From contig JAKZZE010000014.1 of assembly GCA_024220505.1 (NCBI GenBank), forward strand, positions 558,001 through 622,000: a stretch of DNA of 64,000 nucleotides, in the 5' to 3' direction. The position numbers and the translations under genes were made by a program. Numbering within the stretch: position 1 is the stretch's first letter; every line of letters starts with the position of its first letter. This stretch comes from Rhizopus arrhizus. Taxonomy: Eukaryota > Mucoromycota > Mucoromycetes > Mucorales > Rhizopodaceae. Positions 62,945 through 64,000 of the stretch are shown here, in pieces. The notes below the pieces were generated by a model that saw only the letters and a program-made list of their open reading frames with translations, did not search any database and was not told the DNA's origin.

Positions 62945-64000
62945 TTTTTTTTTTTTTTTTGAAAAAAAAAATTGCTGCTTAGCATTGTAAAAATAAAGTT
63001 ATTGCATTTATTCTTATACCAAAATGCTTGTTGTATATTACAATTTTTATATTTAAACTACTTTACTTTTGAGGGCAATCTTACAGGTTAAAAAGAATAA
63101 AAGCTGAGATATACATTCAGGACACTAGCTTTCTTTTTGAATAAGAATAATGTACTCTCTTGTTATCTAGAAGGCCTCGCTTTGCTTTTTTTTTATGTTA
63201 TGAATCGACCCCTTGCTTATGAACAAATTAATAAAACTGGGGTTCAACAATATGTACAGTAGCATGATGCACTTCTTTAAACTTTGAAAAGTGATGCATA
63301 AGATTAGCAAAAATATAAGAAATGCTTTGGACTGTTAAATTAGTTATCAAAATATGTTTATTCAAATATACTTATTTGAGTAAATCTCTCTCTCTCTCTC
63401 CCTGGTTTCTATTTCTTTAATCTACACGGGTTCTATAATAAATTTTAATAAAACATATTTGATCAACCCCAAATGATGGCATTTCATATTCTGAGGGCTC
63501 GATCGATCGAATCAGCAATTGTCACAAGAATGTGAAGTATGCCTTTATAAATGACTGCGCAAACATACGTCAATATAACATTCACTCTTCCTCTGGCGCG
63601 TTTAGACAAATCATATGCCGTAAATAATTCAATTACAGATCATCAGTAAAAATAAAGCATATCTTATACTCCTTGCAAGTTATTTAATTAATCTCACTGC
63701 TATTTATCTGTCACAATTTCTAACAACTCACATGTGATTAAGCTAAAATTGAATAGTAAGCATTCAAGATAAGTCCTTATTTATAATAAACATCGCAACC
63801 AAGTTTATTTTTATTTCTTATTGCGTTTCACAGTCAGTCATAACTTTAACATACTTTCTTTATTCAGTAAGATTTTTAATAGAGCGACCATGCTTTGTCT
63901 TTTTTCAAGCAAAGATTTTTTATTTATTTATTTTTCACACAGAATTGACCTGTAGCTGTACGACTGGTTTACAGGAAATTCCCTTTGTTATGCAGATTAC
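62945..64000. other. Intergenic, no gene recognised
   Basis: About 1 kb of AT-rich DNA after chitin synthase. It starts with T and A runs (62947-62969) that could fold as a 3'-end hairpin, and has a CT repeat near 63388-63402. No ORF or RNA gene could be supported. Confidence 0.5.

Overview
The window is AT-rich nuclear DNA of a filamentous fungus. It has small introns (mostly 40-70 nt, GTAAGT-type donors), short exons, closely packed genes on both strands and many homopolymer runs. The gene set (squalene epoxidase, chitin synthase with a QRRRW motif, SAPS-family Sit4 regulator, conventional myosin, dCMP deaminase with an N-terminal P-loop domain, POT1-type telomere protein) and the intron style suggest an early-diverging fungus, most likely Mucoromycota/Mucorales. 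The genus cannot be fixed from the sequence alone. No rRNA, canonical tRNA, CRISPR array or intact transposon was seen.

Layout. 1-8 kb, all minus strand: the 5' end of a CHID1-like GH18 gene (cut by the window edge), a degenerate mitochondrial PDK/BCKDK-family protein, an Atf1/CREB-type bZIP factor, and a SAPS-family PP2A/PP6 regulatory subunit. 8.5-11.8 kb plus: ERG1 and then POT1. 11.8-12.8 kb minus: an unrecognised single-pass membrane protein. 13.1-17.6 kb: a MoxR/ChlI-like AAA protein without a Walker A motif, carboxypeptidase Y (minus) and a VC0807-like membrane protein. 19.3-27.2 kb: a large fusion of a TIM-barrel-like domain with a formylglycine-generating-enzyme (FGE)-like domain, mitochondrial tyrosyl-tRNA synthetase, and an MFS transporter (minus). 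29.7-38.8 kb plus: an ARS-binding-protein-2-like DNA-binding protein, a gamma-tubulin complex component, and DOA1/PLAA. 38.8-46.8 kb: a short-tailed class II-like myosin (minus), dCMP deaminase (minus), TAF12 (plus) and a Myb factor (minus). 51.2-58.1 kb: mitochondrial uL24 (minus), cytosolic RPL26 (plus) and a secreted His/Asp repeat protein. 58.3-63 kb: TFIIS (minus) and a chitin synthase (plus).

Gene-poor stretches (17.6-19.3, 22.1-23.7, 27.2-29.8, 46.8-51.2 and 54.2-56.6 kb) hold decayed ORF fragments. Three of them carry A or T runs of about 38-46 bases, suggesting old retroposed or decayed mobile DNA. One relic (54.5-55.7 kb, minus) still reads as a repeat-helix protein broken by a stop and a frameshift.

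The genes are mostly unrelated housekeeping functions; I see no operon-like or clustered pathway. The clearest cross-gene pattern is architectural: four convergent pairs have stop codons only 11-47 nt apart. The points most worth a second look are two family members that have lost catalytic motifs (PDK-like and MoxR-like), the TIM-barrel/FGE-like fusion, the frame break in POT1, micro-exons of 14-29 nt, a GC-AG intron inside the myosin P-loop, and the unusually short myosin tail.
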